Below are positions 36,675 through 48,190 of a stretch of DNA of 64,000 nucleotides, piece by piece. The notes beneath the pieces are model-generated. The model saw only the letters and a list, made by a program, of their open reading frames with translations. It was not told the origin of the DNA and made no database searches. Source of the stretch: Takifugu bimaculatus (lineage: Eukaryota; Chordata; Actinopteri; Tetraodontiformes; Tetraodontidae); contig CP034986.1 of the NCBI GenBank assembly GCA_004026145.2, positions 16,283,304 to 16,347,303 of the forward strand. Reading direction: 5' to 3'. A program made the position numbers and the translations under genes. The first letter of the stretch is position 1. Each line of letters starts with the position of its first letter.

Positions 36675-37625
36675 TCAACACCGGCAGCCCGGGCGGGAGA
36701 CTCGGTCGTAGCAGCTCTGACACACGGCAACGCAGCCTTTCGCCGGGAGGTAGCACAGGAGACAGGGGAAGAGCAGCGAGAGGAGCGAGACGGCGCTCCA
36801 GCGCACGCAGCAGTGCGACTGCCTGCAGGAGAACGGCTTGTCGGCGCCCGTGTCCTCGTCGTCGCTGGAGCAGTGGTAGAACAGCCCCTTGACGCAGCAG
36901 ACGCAGGTGATGTACTCCACGGTGCTCTGCGCCGAGCACACGCACCGGCGGCCGCACATCCAGCAGGAAGGAAGGGTCCGCGGTCGGCTGCACTCCGGGC
37001 AGCGGCACCGGCCGCAGTCCTTGCACTTGGAGTGCGCGCCCTGGATCTTAGAGCCCCCGGTGCCGGGCACGGCCGTCACTGGCTCGCAGGGACTGTTCAG
37101 GGGTTTCAGCTCCTCTGAACTGAGCTCCGCGCGCTTCGGCTGAGTTCTGATGACCTGGTTGTCGCCGAGGAGCCTCTGGCCTGACGCGCTGCCGCCAACG
37201 CTGATCCTGACGCCGCCGAGCGGGTCCTCTAAGCTGCGGACCCGCGGCACGCCGCCCGTCGAGGAGCTCCTACTTCCGTCCTGCATCAGCGAAGGAAGGT
37301 TGCGGAGGATGGTCGGCTTCTCCCCGGGAGTTCCCAGGTCCACGCCGGGCCTTGAAATCGGCACCGTCACCGGGCTGCTCCGAGGTCGCTGATGCTCAGG
37401 GGCCGGAGACCGCCGGGCCGCCACGGGGCCATCGGTGTACTCGTTGCTGCTCCCCGTTATCTCGATCTGATCGAGGGACAGCACGGCTGGAGTGTGAGGA
37501 GGCTGCCCATCCGTCAGGTCGGGCTCCAACAGGGGCTCCTGTGTCTGCAGAGGCTGTGCTTGAGGTCTCCCTTCGCTGAGGCGCCCTCCTCCCCCGTCGC
37601 TGCTGTTTTGACTTCTGTGATCCAT
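36675..37625 (-). CDS. spry2: Sprouty homolog (Spry2 type), single coding exon
   Basis: ATG at 37625-37623 to TGA at 36677-36675 gives 316 aa; human SPRY2 is 315. Sprouty proteins are membrane-associated feedback inhibitors of FGF and other receptor tyrosine kinase signalling to Ras/ERK. The N-terminus has LSLDQI then NEYTDGP (Tyr63), the conserved tyrosine motif that recruits c-Cbl and other SH2-type partners. Residues about 115-155 form a serine-rich segment ending QRLLG, followed by IRTQPKR and ELKPL. The cysteine-rich Sprouty domain spans about 201-316, including VEYITCVCCVKGLFYHCSSD and SHCC-RWSA. CYDRVSRPGCRC and RWSA favour SPRY2 over SPRY1 or SPRY3. Two oddities: the protein stops right after CRC, lacking the approximately 22-residue tail of human SPRY2, and Phe replaces a usual Cys at 265. 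An acceptor (tcctccccag) 49 nt before the ATG supports a noncoding first exon upstream. Confidence 0.93.
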   Translation of the reverse strand: MDHRSQNSSDGGGGRLSEGRPQAQPLQTQEPLLEPDLTDGQPPHTPAVLSLDQIEITGSSNEYTDGPVAARRSPAPEHQRPRSSPVTVPISRPGVDLGTPGEKPTILRNLPSLMQDGSRSSSTGGVPRVRSLEDPLGGVRISVGGSASGQRLLGDNQVIRTQPKRAELSSEELKPLNSPCEPVTAVPGTGGSKIQGAHSKCKDCGRCRCPECSRPRTLPSCWMCGRRCVCSAQSTVEYITCVCCVKGLFYHCSSDDEDTGADKPFSCRQSHCCVRWSAVSLLSLLFPCLLCYLPAKGCVAVCQSCYDRVSRPGCRC

Positions 37626-37673
37626 CCTGGGAGTGAAGGGCCGCTCTGACTGGCATGGGACACATCTGAAGTC
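37626..37673 (-). other. spry2: spry2 5'UTR part of the coding exon
   Basis: The minus strand reads tgtcctccccag at the acceptor ending at 37674, followed by 48 nt of leader to the ATG. Mammalian SPRY2 likewise has its whole CDS in one exon after a noncoding exon. Confidence 0.6.
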
Positions 37674-39667
37674 CTGGGGAGGACAGGCAGACGGTTTTAC
37701 AACGAGCCATGCAAACGACACCATGCAAATCATAACAGATATCTGTGGAGACAAAGACCAGCAAACAGCACATTTAGAAAGGGGGAGGGTTGTTTTATTA
37801 CAGAATGGATTGTTTGGAAAAGACAGGCCAAGTTCTTATCGTTCTCATGCGGTCCACATGAAGCGACTCGCTCATCAGGTTCCAGTCGGATTGACGCATT
37901 TCTTCTCACAATATCTGGAGCACAGTCTGTCTGTTGTGCGCGTCAGGATGTGTTTTTTTGCTCATTATTTTATTTACGTTTGCCGCATCGCACGAACAGA
38001 TTGAATTTAGCGTCCCGAGATTCTTCGGGCCTCGAGTCATCGCGGCTAATCTAGGCTCCGATACAGAGATTTGTTCACAGGTGGACGCTCTGTTGCTAAA
38101 AACTGAGCAGGGAAAGTCTGGAAAGGAGCCCAACTGGATCATAACTGAACGAAAGATGAAGTCAGTTACCACTTTTAAGCTTTGACAAAGCCCAAAACCT
38201 CGCTTGTTCGGGCCAATATTAAGATCACAAGCTCAATAAGCTTCAATCCACCCTGAAAATAACGTAGACTGTGGACGCTGTGGAAAATGGTCAGATTTCA
38301 TGGATTAAATATTCACTTTATGACTTCCACTTTAATAAATTAGAACTTTTGGCCATCTAAAAGCTGCCAGAAACTCAAAAATACTCCAGTGGGGTCAGAA
38401 TTACCTTCTATGAGCTATATGCCTATGTCATAATCCAAAGAAGTCTCTCAAAGCCTCCCAGTGGAAGGTTACTGTGGACCATCTTCAATTTCACACTTAA
38501 TTACTGGAAACCACATTTTCTGATTCTTTAAAACGGCCACGGCAAGATGAAAACTTTTAAAACCTGCAGGTTTTTAAAATTGTGTTCAATTTGTGATCTA
38601 GTCAGAGTGGAACAATAACCAACTGACTGTTATTAAACTTTATTTTGATGGTGGGGGCCCCCAGGGCCCCGGGAGAGTTGCAATCTAAACTGGTTCATTA
38701 GGAGCAGAGACTATCAGCACATTCAACTGTCACTCTGCATTAATCGGATTCAAAAGCACGTCCTTGTTTTCCCCAATATGTCACACCAAAGTGAAGGGGC
38801 TGACAGTGGCGGCCTTGATTCTCCTTCCTTGTGCTAATTAGCTTTCAAATGCCATCGTTGAGTTTGCACCCCCCCACTGACAATACAGGAAAGGCTTTTG
38901 TTTGTTGCATGACAAATCGTTGCAACCCTCCTCACACATTTTTTCTCTTGAAAACACGCCGAGTGGCACGATTTTATTGATTTATTGTTTTTTTTTTAAA
39001 CTTTTTTTTTTTTTTTTAATTATGTCGGCCATGAAAGAGGTCCGTGTGATGTTTTAGTGATGCTTTCAGGGGCAACGGAGGGGGTGGGAGAGGGAAGCAC
39101 TGAGGCTTCTTTTGGATTTAGCTCTTTTTTTGCACCCTAATGAGGGGCTTGCAGGCACACTAAAAAAAAAAAAAAAATCCAGCCTCTCTCGGGGAGGGGG
39201 GCTGATTCAGACATATCGGCCACAGTGGGTGGGGGAATTGTGGGGACTGGAGGAAGTTCACTGCAGCGGAATTAAAAAGTCCATTAAATAAAAGGTTGGA
39301 CAAAGTGAAGAACACACACCAGGTCGTGGGTTACATGGAAAACCCCATTGGGTTTGGGGGGGGTTGTCAAAATAAATAAATTAAATATAGAATATGCGCA
39401 TCAAATTAGATGCAAGTGGGAAAACTTCTTGTCTTTAATCATTCGATCAGACATTTAAAGTGCAAAAAGTTACAACCAACAGAGGAAATATATTGGAGCT
39501 CCCAGATGGGACAGTGGGTCAAAAACTGAGCTGGACAGCTACAAAGAAGCCAAAAACACGCTGCGCAAATAGGCAACAGCTTGTTTACGGTGCAAGTTCA
39601 GCCAAGAAATGCGTGATTTCAGCCGAGAACCTGCCCCCGGCGCAACGCGACAAAAGCCTCCACGTAC
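37674..39667 (-). other. spry2: Probable spry2 5'UTR intron
   Basis: The acceptor at 37675-37674 pairs most simply with the minus-strand donor ACG|GTACGT at 39667-39666. The intron contains a candidate regulatory block at 38681-38850, poly(T) and poly(A) runs near 39000 and 39163-39176, and no recognised exon. Confidence 0.4.
38681..38850. promoter_or_regulatory. Candidate conserved noncoding element in spry2 intron
   Basis: Contains 'ggttcattaggagcagag', 'ctgcattaatcggattc' and 'tgtgctaattagctttc'. ATTA/TAAT cores are spaced through non-repetitive sequence 1-2 kb from the putative spry2 promoter. Confidence 0.3.
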
Positions 39668-40260
39668 CGTGATCTCAACACTTTAGTCCCCGTCTCGGTG
39701 GAATAAATCCAGTTTGGCAGAGTTTGATTCTCAACCCCGTCGCTTCAGTCCAAATCCATGAGAGGAAAGTTTCCGAGCCCGAGCAGCGACGCCTGAACGC
39801 AAATCCCGTGTTTTTGCGCAAGAGCACGAGGCACGAAAACGGGCGGAAAGTTGGGTCGGAGCCGCGGAGTCAACGTCCCTTTTCTCGACAAACCGGAGGG
39901 AAAAGCGGGACAAACTCCAGCGCCATAGTTTTCAAACCCGCTGGGGTTTATCGGCGGAGCTGCGAGGGCTTTTACTTTTTCTCCTTCGTTGTCAGTGTGT
40001 CTTTTTTTTCTCTCTCTTTCCGGAGGGGAGGTCGGGATTTGGGCTGTAAATGGCGTCAGGCTGGGGAGGGTAGGGGAGGGGGGCAGAGCGCTGCTTGTTG
40101 CAGCGGATATCTCGCATCCGGTGCACAGCTACAGGCTGTTAGAGAGCAGCCATTCACAGCCACCGGCCCGATCAATTACCCTGCGGGGGCCCGACGCTGC
40201 TGCACGAGGGGCCCTTCGCCATCTCTGCAGGATTGTTACACACCCCCCCCCCCCCCCAAT
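39668..40260 (-). promoter_or_regulatory. spry2: Putative spry2 first exon and CpG-rich promoter
   Basis: CpG-dense sequence ('cccgagcagcgacgcctgaa', 'gtcggagccgcggagtcaac') lies upstream of the minus-strand donor at 39667. A G-quadruplex motif sits at 40063-40083 and a C-run at 40241-40257. Position and composition fit a promoter about 2.0-2.6 kb upstream of the coding exon. The + strand open frame here (39724-40356) is most likely a by-product of GC-rich sequence. Confidence 0.4.
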
Positions 40261-41082
40261 GCAAGAGGCACGTTAAATCACACTTGTTCTCATTTGGAAC
40301 TATTATCACCCACCTGGTCCAATATTATAGGCGCAACTATACATTCCATCATATGATCTGTAAAACAATATTTTAGCACCTAAACTGGAATCGTGCGATT
40401 TGTTAATGGATTTTGTCGAACTGCTGCTCTTATTGGGTGCGACTGTCTTGCTCATGGCTGCCTCAGACTCTCAGGGAAGTTAATCACACCGGGAATCCCG
40501 CAACACTTTCAGAGATTGGAACTTGGGAGTCTGCGTCAGCTGGGACCGATTCCATTTAACTACCGAGGATAACGACGAAACAGCGCCCCTTAGTGGCGCA
40601 GCGGCGACAATGCAACTGAGCGCGGTAGATTGCCCCCACAAACATTAAAAATAAATAAATAATATTAGATTTATGTTACCACACTCTGCAGTTGAGCATG
40701 AAGCAGATTTCATTTAAATCAAGTGTTTATGAAAGCAAGTACTTAATAAATGATAATTCTGTGGGATAATTTGTGACATCCCATCATTCGCGTCAAGCAG
40801 AATGCTTTAGGCATTAAAACGATATCAACAGCTTCAACACGAAAGCCTGTTAAATCAAATCGAACCATCCTGCCATGAAATAGCTGTGCCAAGCTAAGAA
40901 ACTCTAGTGTCTTTCAGCTCGTGAAAAAAAACAACCAAAAAACATTGTTGTGCAGTTTTTTTTTTGTTTTTTTTTTTAAAAAAATATTATTTTCACATAA
41001 GTGGCTACATTGATCTGATTTTTCTTCGGCTCGTACTCGCTCACAAACGGAAGATCCATCTTAGCATTTCATGGCATTTTTA

Positions 41083-41096
41083 CTGCCCCCTTGTGG
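41083..41096 (-). promoter_or_regulatory. CTCF-type motif, one mismatch
   Basis: The minus strand reads CCACAAGGGGGCAG, one mismatch from CCASYAGRKGGCRS. Confidence 0.4.
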
Positions 41097-43019
41097 CAAA
41101 CGGAGGCAGCAGCGATAACGCGCTCGCGAATGTGACAAATGGTTCAGTTTTTCTATCACAAGCGATTTCCCCCAGATGATAAATACTATAATTTTAGTTA
41201 GACATTAAATACAAAAGGTACGAATAGGATGTGACCAATATATAGGTGCTATAAAAATGACGCCGCTTCTGTGTTATGAAATCATATTTTACGGTGGTTG
41301 ATGGGATTTTTACGAACACCAATAAATGCCAAGTGTTATTATCTGAGTTGAACACTGGTGTTGGTGATGGATGAGGCCGACGGAGGGACCGGATGATGAA
41401 CTGCACGTTTAGGTTTAAGTGAGGGATGAAGATTATCTGAAACAAATCAAGGTCTCACTGATGATGTAAACACTTGACTTCATTATCACTTTCAAATGAT
41501 GAATGCTCTTCATCTGGCCCTCAGAAAGGCTTCCTCCCCTCCCAGAGTAGGGACTTCAAAACATCTGCAGCACGCCACGGTGCTTTCAAAGACACGCCAC
41601 AAGAGGAAAATAGAACACATGGGCGAAGAACCAAGTGGAAAACAGGTCAGAAAGGAACACCTACTTTCCTGAAAGGTCAAGTTAAACTTTGACGCATCAG
41701 GTCATTCTTTCAAAATTCTGCTAACTAATCAGTTTGTTTGGTCAACAGGAAATTCCGACAGATTCTATTTGTTTGTAGATCCAGGACACCTGGCTGCACT
41801 GAGCACACATTTGCTTCTGCGTGACAAGGCTGATGACAGCTCCGAGGCAGACGGCGCCCCTGTTGCTTTGCTTGTTCATCCATCAAGATCGTAAAACAGA
41901 ATGGAATTAAATTCAGTCTCCGATCGGATTCCTGGCTTTGGATGCACAGACATCAGACATCAGGCCTGACGTCTGAGGTGAGCATGATCCTTTTTATTAC
42001 CGTGGAAACTGCAAAGTCTAAAAAACTGAGCATTAAATGTGGCCCAGACCAGAGAATTTCAGTGTTTTTTCACCCCGCGCAACAGGAAAACGGCCTTTGT
42101 TGCCGTCTCTCAGAAGACTTTGTACATTGACTTTGTCTCCCGCTGAGTCCACTGGAATTTCTGCACATGACAAAAAAAGGAAAATTGAAATGAAAACTAA
42201 ACCCCCCCGCTGCTGGAGGAGATGAGCTGTGCCTGAATTGGTGAGCAGACACAACAACATATTTGAAAAAGCTCTTACAGTTATATATATATATGTATAT
42301 ATAAAAATCGTGTCTCGCTCCGTTTGTCTGTCATTCCGCCCTGGTGCATGCTGGGATGTAGCTGATGTTGGTGTGCTGTGAAGTGATCCTGGGGGTCATT
42401 ACAGCTGAAGGCTTCAAATATACTTCCCTTAGGGCAAAACAAAAGGACCTTTTGTTTCCATCTGTGCTACATGTTTTATCAACAGGGATAATGATTTTAG
42501 GCTAACTTGTGTTAGAAAAAAGTTATAGAAAAGTTATAACACCTTTATCTTTGGGAAGTGGCCCCGAGGACGTGATTAAATAAACCAGATGTTCTCTGAA
42601 AGGAAGACTTGTTCTGCACGATATCATTCGTTGCATCTTTATGCTAACAGCAATAGCATTTCCTGCTAGCGTGTGGGGAGCTTATTTCCGACCATTTCAA
42701 CTCTTCATCAAAGCACAGAGAATAGGAGCCAGCTCCAGAGGAGGTGGTCACAATGGAGGGAGAGAACCCTGGATTTGTGAAAACACAAGAACCAAAACAA
42801 AACAAAATAAAACGGGACTCGACCAATTTTTTTCCCCACTTCCCCTGAATGCAGCATCATGAGCAGCTAAAAAGTTCAATGTTCTACAGAAGTACGACAT
42901 TTCTTTTTAATAACCACGCAGCATGCTACCAACACATGTGCACATGATGCTGACAACACGGCCTGTAGTTTTCTTTTGCTTTTTGTGGATTTCCAACCAT
43001 GCTCTTTACCTTCACATTG

Positions 43020-43021
<2 letters not shown>

Positions 43022-43051
<30 letters not shown>
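43022..43051. repeat. (TG)n microsatellite
   Basis: About 15 TG units. Confidence 0.95.
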
Positions 43052-43053
<2 letters not shown>

Positions 43054-43529
43054 AGTTCAGTCAAGATTGTAACTATTATGTTATTTCTTCACTGGTGACC
43101 TGCTTTCATTTGCTCAATCTCCTTCCTCGCCACTAGTCTCTTCTCTATGTTGCACCATAACAAAGTAAACGCAGTGCAAAAGTGCCGCAACAATGGTGCA
43201 AAAACATAAACATGCAACAGAAAAATGCTGCAAGAGAAAATTGTAGCAATCACAGACACTAGGCAAGAGCTAAAACCTACAAATCCACAAAAAAGATGCA
43301 AAAGAAAAAGAAGCAAAACCCCAAACTAGAGGGGGAGAAAAGCTTCGACATCACTCCAGGCCAGTGTAATTAGAGATAAATATAAACTCTTACAAATCAA
43401 GGTTTAATATCGTAAAGGACTGCAGCCAAGTGTTTAAAAGACATAAGGGAGAATGTTAGCTACCTTTTTGTTCCCCTCATGAACAGTTAACTTTAATCAG
43501 GGTATCCCACTTGTCTTTCAGGACTGTCG

Positions 43530-43543
43530 GCTCCCCCTAGTGG
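43530..43543 (-). promoter_or_regulatory. CTCF-like motif, imperfect
   Basis: The minus strand reads CCACTAGGGGGAGC. It matches the first eleven positions of the consensus but lacks the following C. Confidence 0.25.
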
Positions 43544-46500
43544 CCTGATGCACTTCGGTTGAACATTTTCCTCTTGCATTTGTTTTATGTGGTTTTTATT
43601 TCCGCATCATTCCTGAGTTTGCAGCATTTGGTCGTTTGTCCTTCGCAGTGCAATTGCCCCCGTGGGCCACCGTACCCCTAATTCACAATGGGAGTGCCCC
43701 CAGGTTTGGTGTGGAATAAGATCAACAACTGAGATCCAGAACTAGGAGAACATTCCAGACTACAGAACAAAGGAAAACAAATGAAAGTTTTACAACCTCA
43801 CCCCCCCATCCCCAGAGAATCAGTGCTCCTGGTGCACCAGTGGTGACAACACCAGGCCCTGAAAGCCACAGTTTTATCTGCAGTGCTGAGAACTTGATGG
43901 AGGAAGAGAGAAATTGAGATACATTTCCATGGTGATGGTTTAGCCTGTGTAAAGTGATCCACAATCATGAGCGGAGTATCACTGGGGTTCCTTTAGAACC
44001 TTCCTCACTGATTCTGGTCCATACAGACTCCTGGATGTGTCAGTAAACACACCATCATCAATATATGTCAACAGCACAACCTCCAGGGCCTGCTGCCACC
44101 AGGTGAACACAGCAGAGATCCAAGCTAAAGCGCCACCTAGCTTCTGGCACGATAGCTTCTACAAGACAGTCTAAGTGACATAAATCTCCTTCTGACCACA
44201 GTCTGATTCTGGAGTTCACAGCCCCAGTGCCTTAATGTAAAACAAATACAATAGAATCTGAGAGAAACTGAGCGGGTAATGAATCGCCACGAGGTTAGCA
44301 ATGAGAGAACATAACAATAAATAGATAGAACAAGACATGGCAGCTCCTTTTTTGGGGGAATATATTCATTTCCAACTAAAACTAATGTAGGTTGAATATA
44401 AAGTTGTCACTGTGGGTGAGGAGTTAGCTAAAGTGGAGGAAAGTTTTAGCTGTGGTTGCTAACCACATCATCCTTTAGGTTTTCAGCAGTGCAGCATGCG
44501 TGACGCCTGTATGCTCCACCACTGCGTAAGTGAGTTTGCAGATCTATTTATTCTTTTTCACAAGTCTGTCAGTGTCAACAAAAACAAACATGTCAGCCAG
44601 TGATGCTGGAGAGTCGGGGATTTATCTTCTGTGGTGCTCTACACAGCCAAAGAGGGAACTAAAAATGAAGACTTTAAAGCTTATTTTAGACAAAATGCAC
44701 ATAAGACACCGCAGAACTGCCAGCATTGTTGTCTAATGTGCACTGAAGTGGCATCAAACTCAATAGGAACTGTCTCTCAGGCATGAAAGTGCACAATAAC
44801 AGCGATGGAGAATAAAGCAGGTGGTAATATTGAAGATGCCCTCTGTGACACCTGAATAATTTCTGTCTACCTAAGGAGAGAGAGGGGGAAAAAAGCCCGA
44901 GGTTTGGCTTTACTTTCCGTTGATTCCTCTCCTCTGTGTGCGGTGATGAAGAGGCTCCCAGGGGGACCGCGGTGCGAGGCAGAGCGCAGGTTTTCCAGCT
45001 GTCCAGCTGGGGTCACTGTTGTGATGCGTTCAATGAGCCTGCCTGAGCGGGAAAACGCGTCACCTCCCGTGCTTCGTTTAAAAGGTGGGTGCGGTTTTGC
45101 CTTTTAAACATGCCAAACGTGTCTCATTTCATCCTCTCATTGGGCTTCAGTCACAATTATTTTTCAACCCCCCCCCCAAAGTGCATAAATCACAGCGGCA
45201 GCTCGCTGCACATATTTTCTTTGGCGAGGTTGGGTAAACTGTGAATATAATAGCGTGAGAATGCATTTGTGAAAGGAAACAGGGGGAGGGTGTGATGTGA
45301 TGGCGCGCTTGTGCTGCGAATCTCGGGGGCAGGAGGTGTTACTCTTCACACCGAGCCATCGGCCACCGTGCCCTCGATGCAAGCTTTTATTTATAGAGCA
45401 CAGAAGTACACCTAAACGCACTTTATCTCCCTTTAAAGTGCTCTCCATTAGCATCGAGAAAACAAGTCTCTGATCCTGATGAGCAAAATGATTTTGCCAT
45501 CAGATTTGGGACTCAAACGATTCACCCTTCCTCAAGATCAGTGGTTCTTCTCATAAACTAAATGGACGTTAAAAAGCAGGATGTAGTTTAAGGTCGGACT
45601 TTTTGTGAAAGAGCATAGTTGCATGATAGGGTGTCGCTAACATTAGCTTCAGCAAACATACTATACATACGCATTGAGGAGTCCAGAAGCTCATCATCAT
45701 TCAGCAGTTGTTCTGAACAGGATCGATTGGTTTGGCAAATGCTTTTTTCATACAAGAGCCCAAGCGTAATAGCATGCATTAGCATAGTAATTAAACATGC
45801 TAATTGATTAAAAGTGCAGTTTCCTAAGGTTTGGACTGGGAGACTTGTTTGTTTGAGAGTGGGATGAAGCATATATGGAATCCACTGACCCGTGTGCAGT
45901 GTTCCAAGATTACGTGTGCGGCTCCGCTACGGCGAGCCGCACGGCTCAAGCTTCTGGTGCAAGTTTCGCTACAGCTGAGAACGGGATGAATTTGGGAAAA
46001 ATTACAAGCAGATAAGTAAGTAAAACTTGGGCGGCCATAAGATTCGGCATATCGCATCCTTCGTAGACAGGCCGGGAGACTGGAGATTTATGAGCAGGTC
46101 CATCATGGAATTTGGCTCCAAGAACCCACAGAATGGTCTCAGAGGGGGCATGAATCAGAAAAACAACATGCTTTACACTAAAGAGAAATGCAGGTTTATA
46201 TAGAAAAGCCGACAAGCTAGCAGGTGCCACAGCGCACACGCCTCCACACATGCAGAAACACACTTCCCACTGTATCATTACTGTGCACTGCCTTTCATCT
46301 CCCCTCTCCTCAGAGTCACTGGAAGCAAAATTTGATTTCCGCCTCATAACTCCCTCCATAATGCGATATCGCCGGCACTAAATTGCCAAGATAACCTTTA
46401 TCAGAGTGGAGGTGAAAGTCCTGAATGGTCCAGCAGTTATTTCTCTGGCAGACAGGAGCAAACAAGGATGGGGGGAGAGAGCCACCATTTCCACACTGGC

Positions 46501-47303
46501 AAAGCCACGGACACCTCGGTGACGTCAGCGAGGCGTTGATGCCAGGTTACGTGGAGGGAAGACGGACAGAGAAGGCTTCCGTCTGGTAATTGGAAGAACA
46601 TTATGGGCTTCAATAAAAGGGGCAGCCTGCAGATTAGACTCTTCTGTATAATGCTGCACCTTCAAAAACTGGTTTATTGCCATCTTGTAGATTCGTACAG
46701 TGGAGAATTTTGACGTTTCTTCTTCTGTGGTTGTGAACTTGGTCAAGGATCGAGCTGTAGCCGTAGCCTGGCTAGATTTCTATGTACAAGCCTCTAACCA
46801 TCATGTCATGGTTCGGCCACATTTGCGAATGTTTCGTCTTCTTTTGGGCTGACTGTTGAGGGATGCGCTCGCACACGCCGGCTTTGCTTTGTCCTCACCA
46901 TTTCCATGACAACAGCGCTGCACCTTTTACCATCACAGAGCAAACAAAGCTCCACCATGGCGTTCTCCACAGTGAGGATGCTCTGCTGTTTTGCAGTCTG
47001 AGGGCTGTGACGTCACGGGGGGGGCAAACATCAGGTAAACCCAAAAGAAGAGAAACAAGCAGCGTGTTTACAGGTCCAACCCTTCACAGCTTTCTTGACC
47101 TCAACTTTATTTGCTAAAAAAGGTGATGAGTAGAGACGGACATGGATTCCCATGAAGAAAAGCTAATTGTCTAAATCATCTGTGGCTATTTTACCCCTCC
47201 CCCCTCCCCCCATTGGATGGTCAAATCCTCCACAAACTGCATTATTTGTTCGGATAGATGCTATTATGCATCACTCCTCCCCTCCCCCCCAAAACACCCA
47301 CCC

Positions 47304-47332
<29 letters not shown>
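47304..47332. repeat. (CA)n microsatellite
   Basis: About 14 CA units after C-rich sequence. Confidence 0.95.
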
Positions 47333-47334
<2 letters not shown>

Positions 47335-48099
47335 AGACGTCAGCGAGGCTCAAAGGTGCTCATGACAATATTTGCTTGATGAAACATTCTGTCATCAACA
47401 GCGGGAGCGTAATAACTTTGGGTTGATAGACTCGTGCAACGATTTTTCCGACTGCTGCAATTCGAAAATGACTTTTCCACCGACTAATTATGAGGCGGCA
47501 ATAAAGCGTGTAACGTTTGCAAAGACAAAGGGAACTCGTCAAAGTACGCTCTCTCTATCCACAATAAGCTTTTAAACCACAAGATGATTAAAGCCAGGAG
47601 AAAATAAGAATGCAACTCTAAACTGAACGCCACACCGAGGTGAAGGGATGACAGTGAAGGGTCCACGATGGCTAACCGAGGTTTATCCACGGGTGACGGA
47701 TGTGGTGCAGGAAACATAGCATAGCTCAGGTTCTGGGGCAGCGAAGGGCCGCTAGCCTTGCCTGTCTTGAGTTGAGCGCTTCCCTTTAGGGACAACCTGA
47801 AACTAAAAATGTTTGCCTCGTGTGTGAGTGGAGGCAGGATCCAGCATCCAGACAGACACCAGAAAACACCCCCACACAGCCTTTAAATATGCGCAAAATT
47901 ATAGTTAGGCGTCGTTCGGGCTCAGAACTTTTCATTTCCTGCGTGGGTGGTTTTGTGTTTATCAGGACAACACATCCTCACCTTTTCAGGGCCTCGTTTT
48001 CCAAAGAGACACAAATGCACCTGTTTATTCTGTCAAACTACTGTTTAAAAAAAAAAAAAAACAGCAAAAAAAACAGGACGTTAATGGGTTTGTTCACAT

Positions 48100-48190
48100 T
48101 TATTCATCCATTTTCTGGTAACTGCTGCTTTTAGGGTAATGGTGGGCGTTGGAGACAAGAGGCGGGAATGCACCCTGCAACCAGGATGTT
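48100..48190. repeat. Fragment of dispersed fish repeat
   Basis: 'tattcatccattttctgg', then 'acaagaggcgggaatgcac' and 'cctgcaaccagg', follow the order of the widespread fish repeat that begins 'ttcatccattttcta' and continues 'gaggcggggtacaccctg'. Probably the same family as 10140-10430, in similar orientation. The rest is eroded. Confidence 0.5.

Noticed and set aside
36675..37754. Longer sprouty start (upstream in-frame ATG at 37754)
   Set aside because: A clear splice acceptor lies between that ATG and the conserved start, so the extra 43 codons are mostly intron, and the family begins at MDHR-like sequence.
39724..40356. 210-codon + strand open frame in the spry2 upstream region
   Set aside because: It lies in CpG-rich, simple-sequence-containing DNA, shows no domain, and includes translated C-run and AT-rich tail sequence. 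Best explained by composition.
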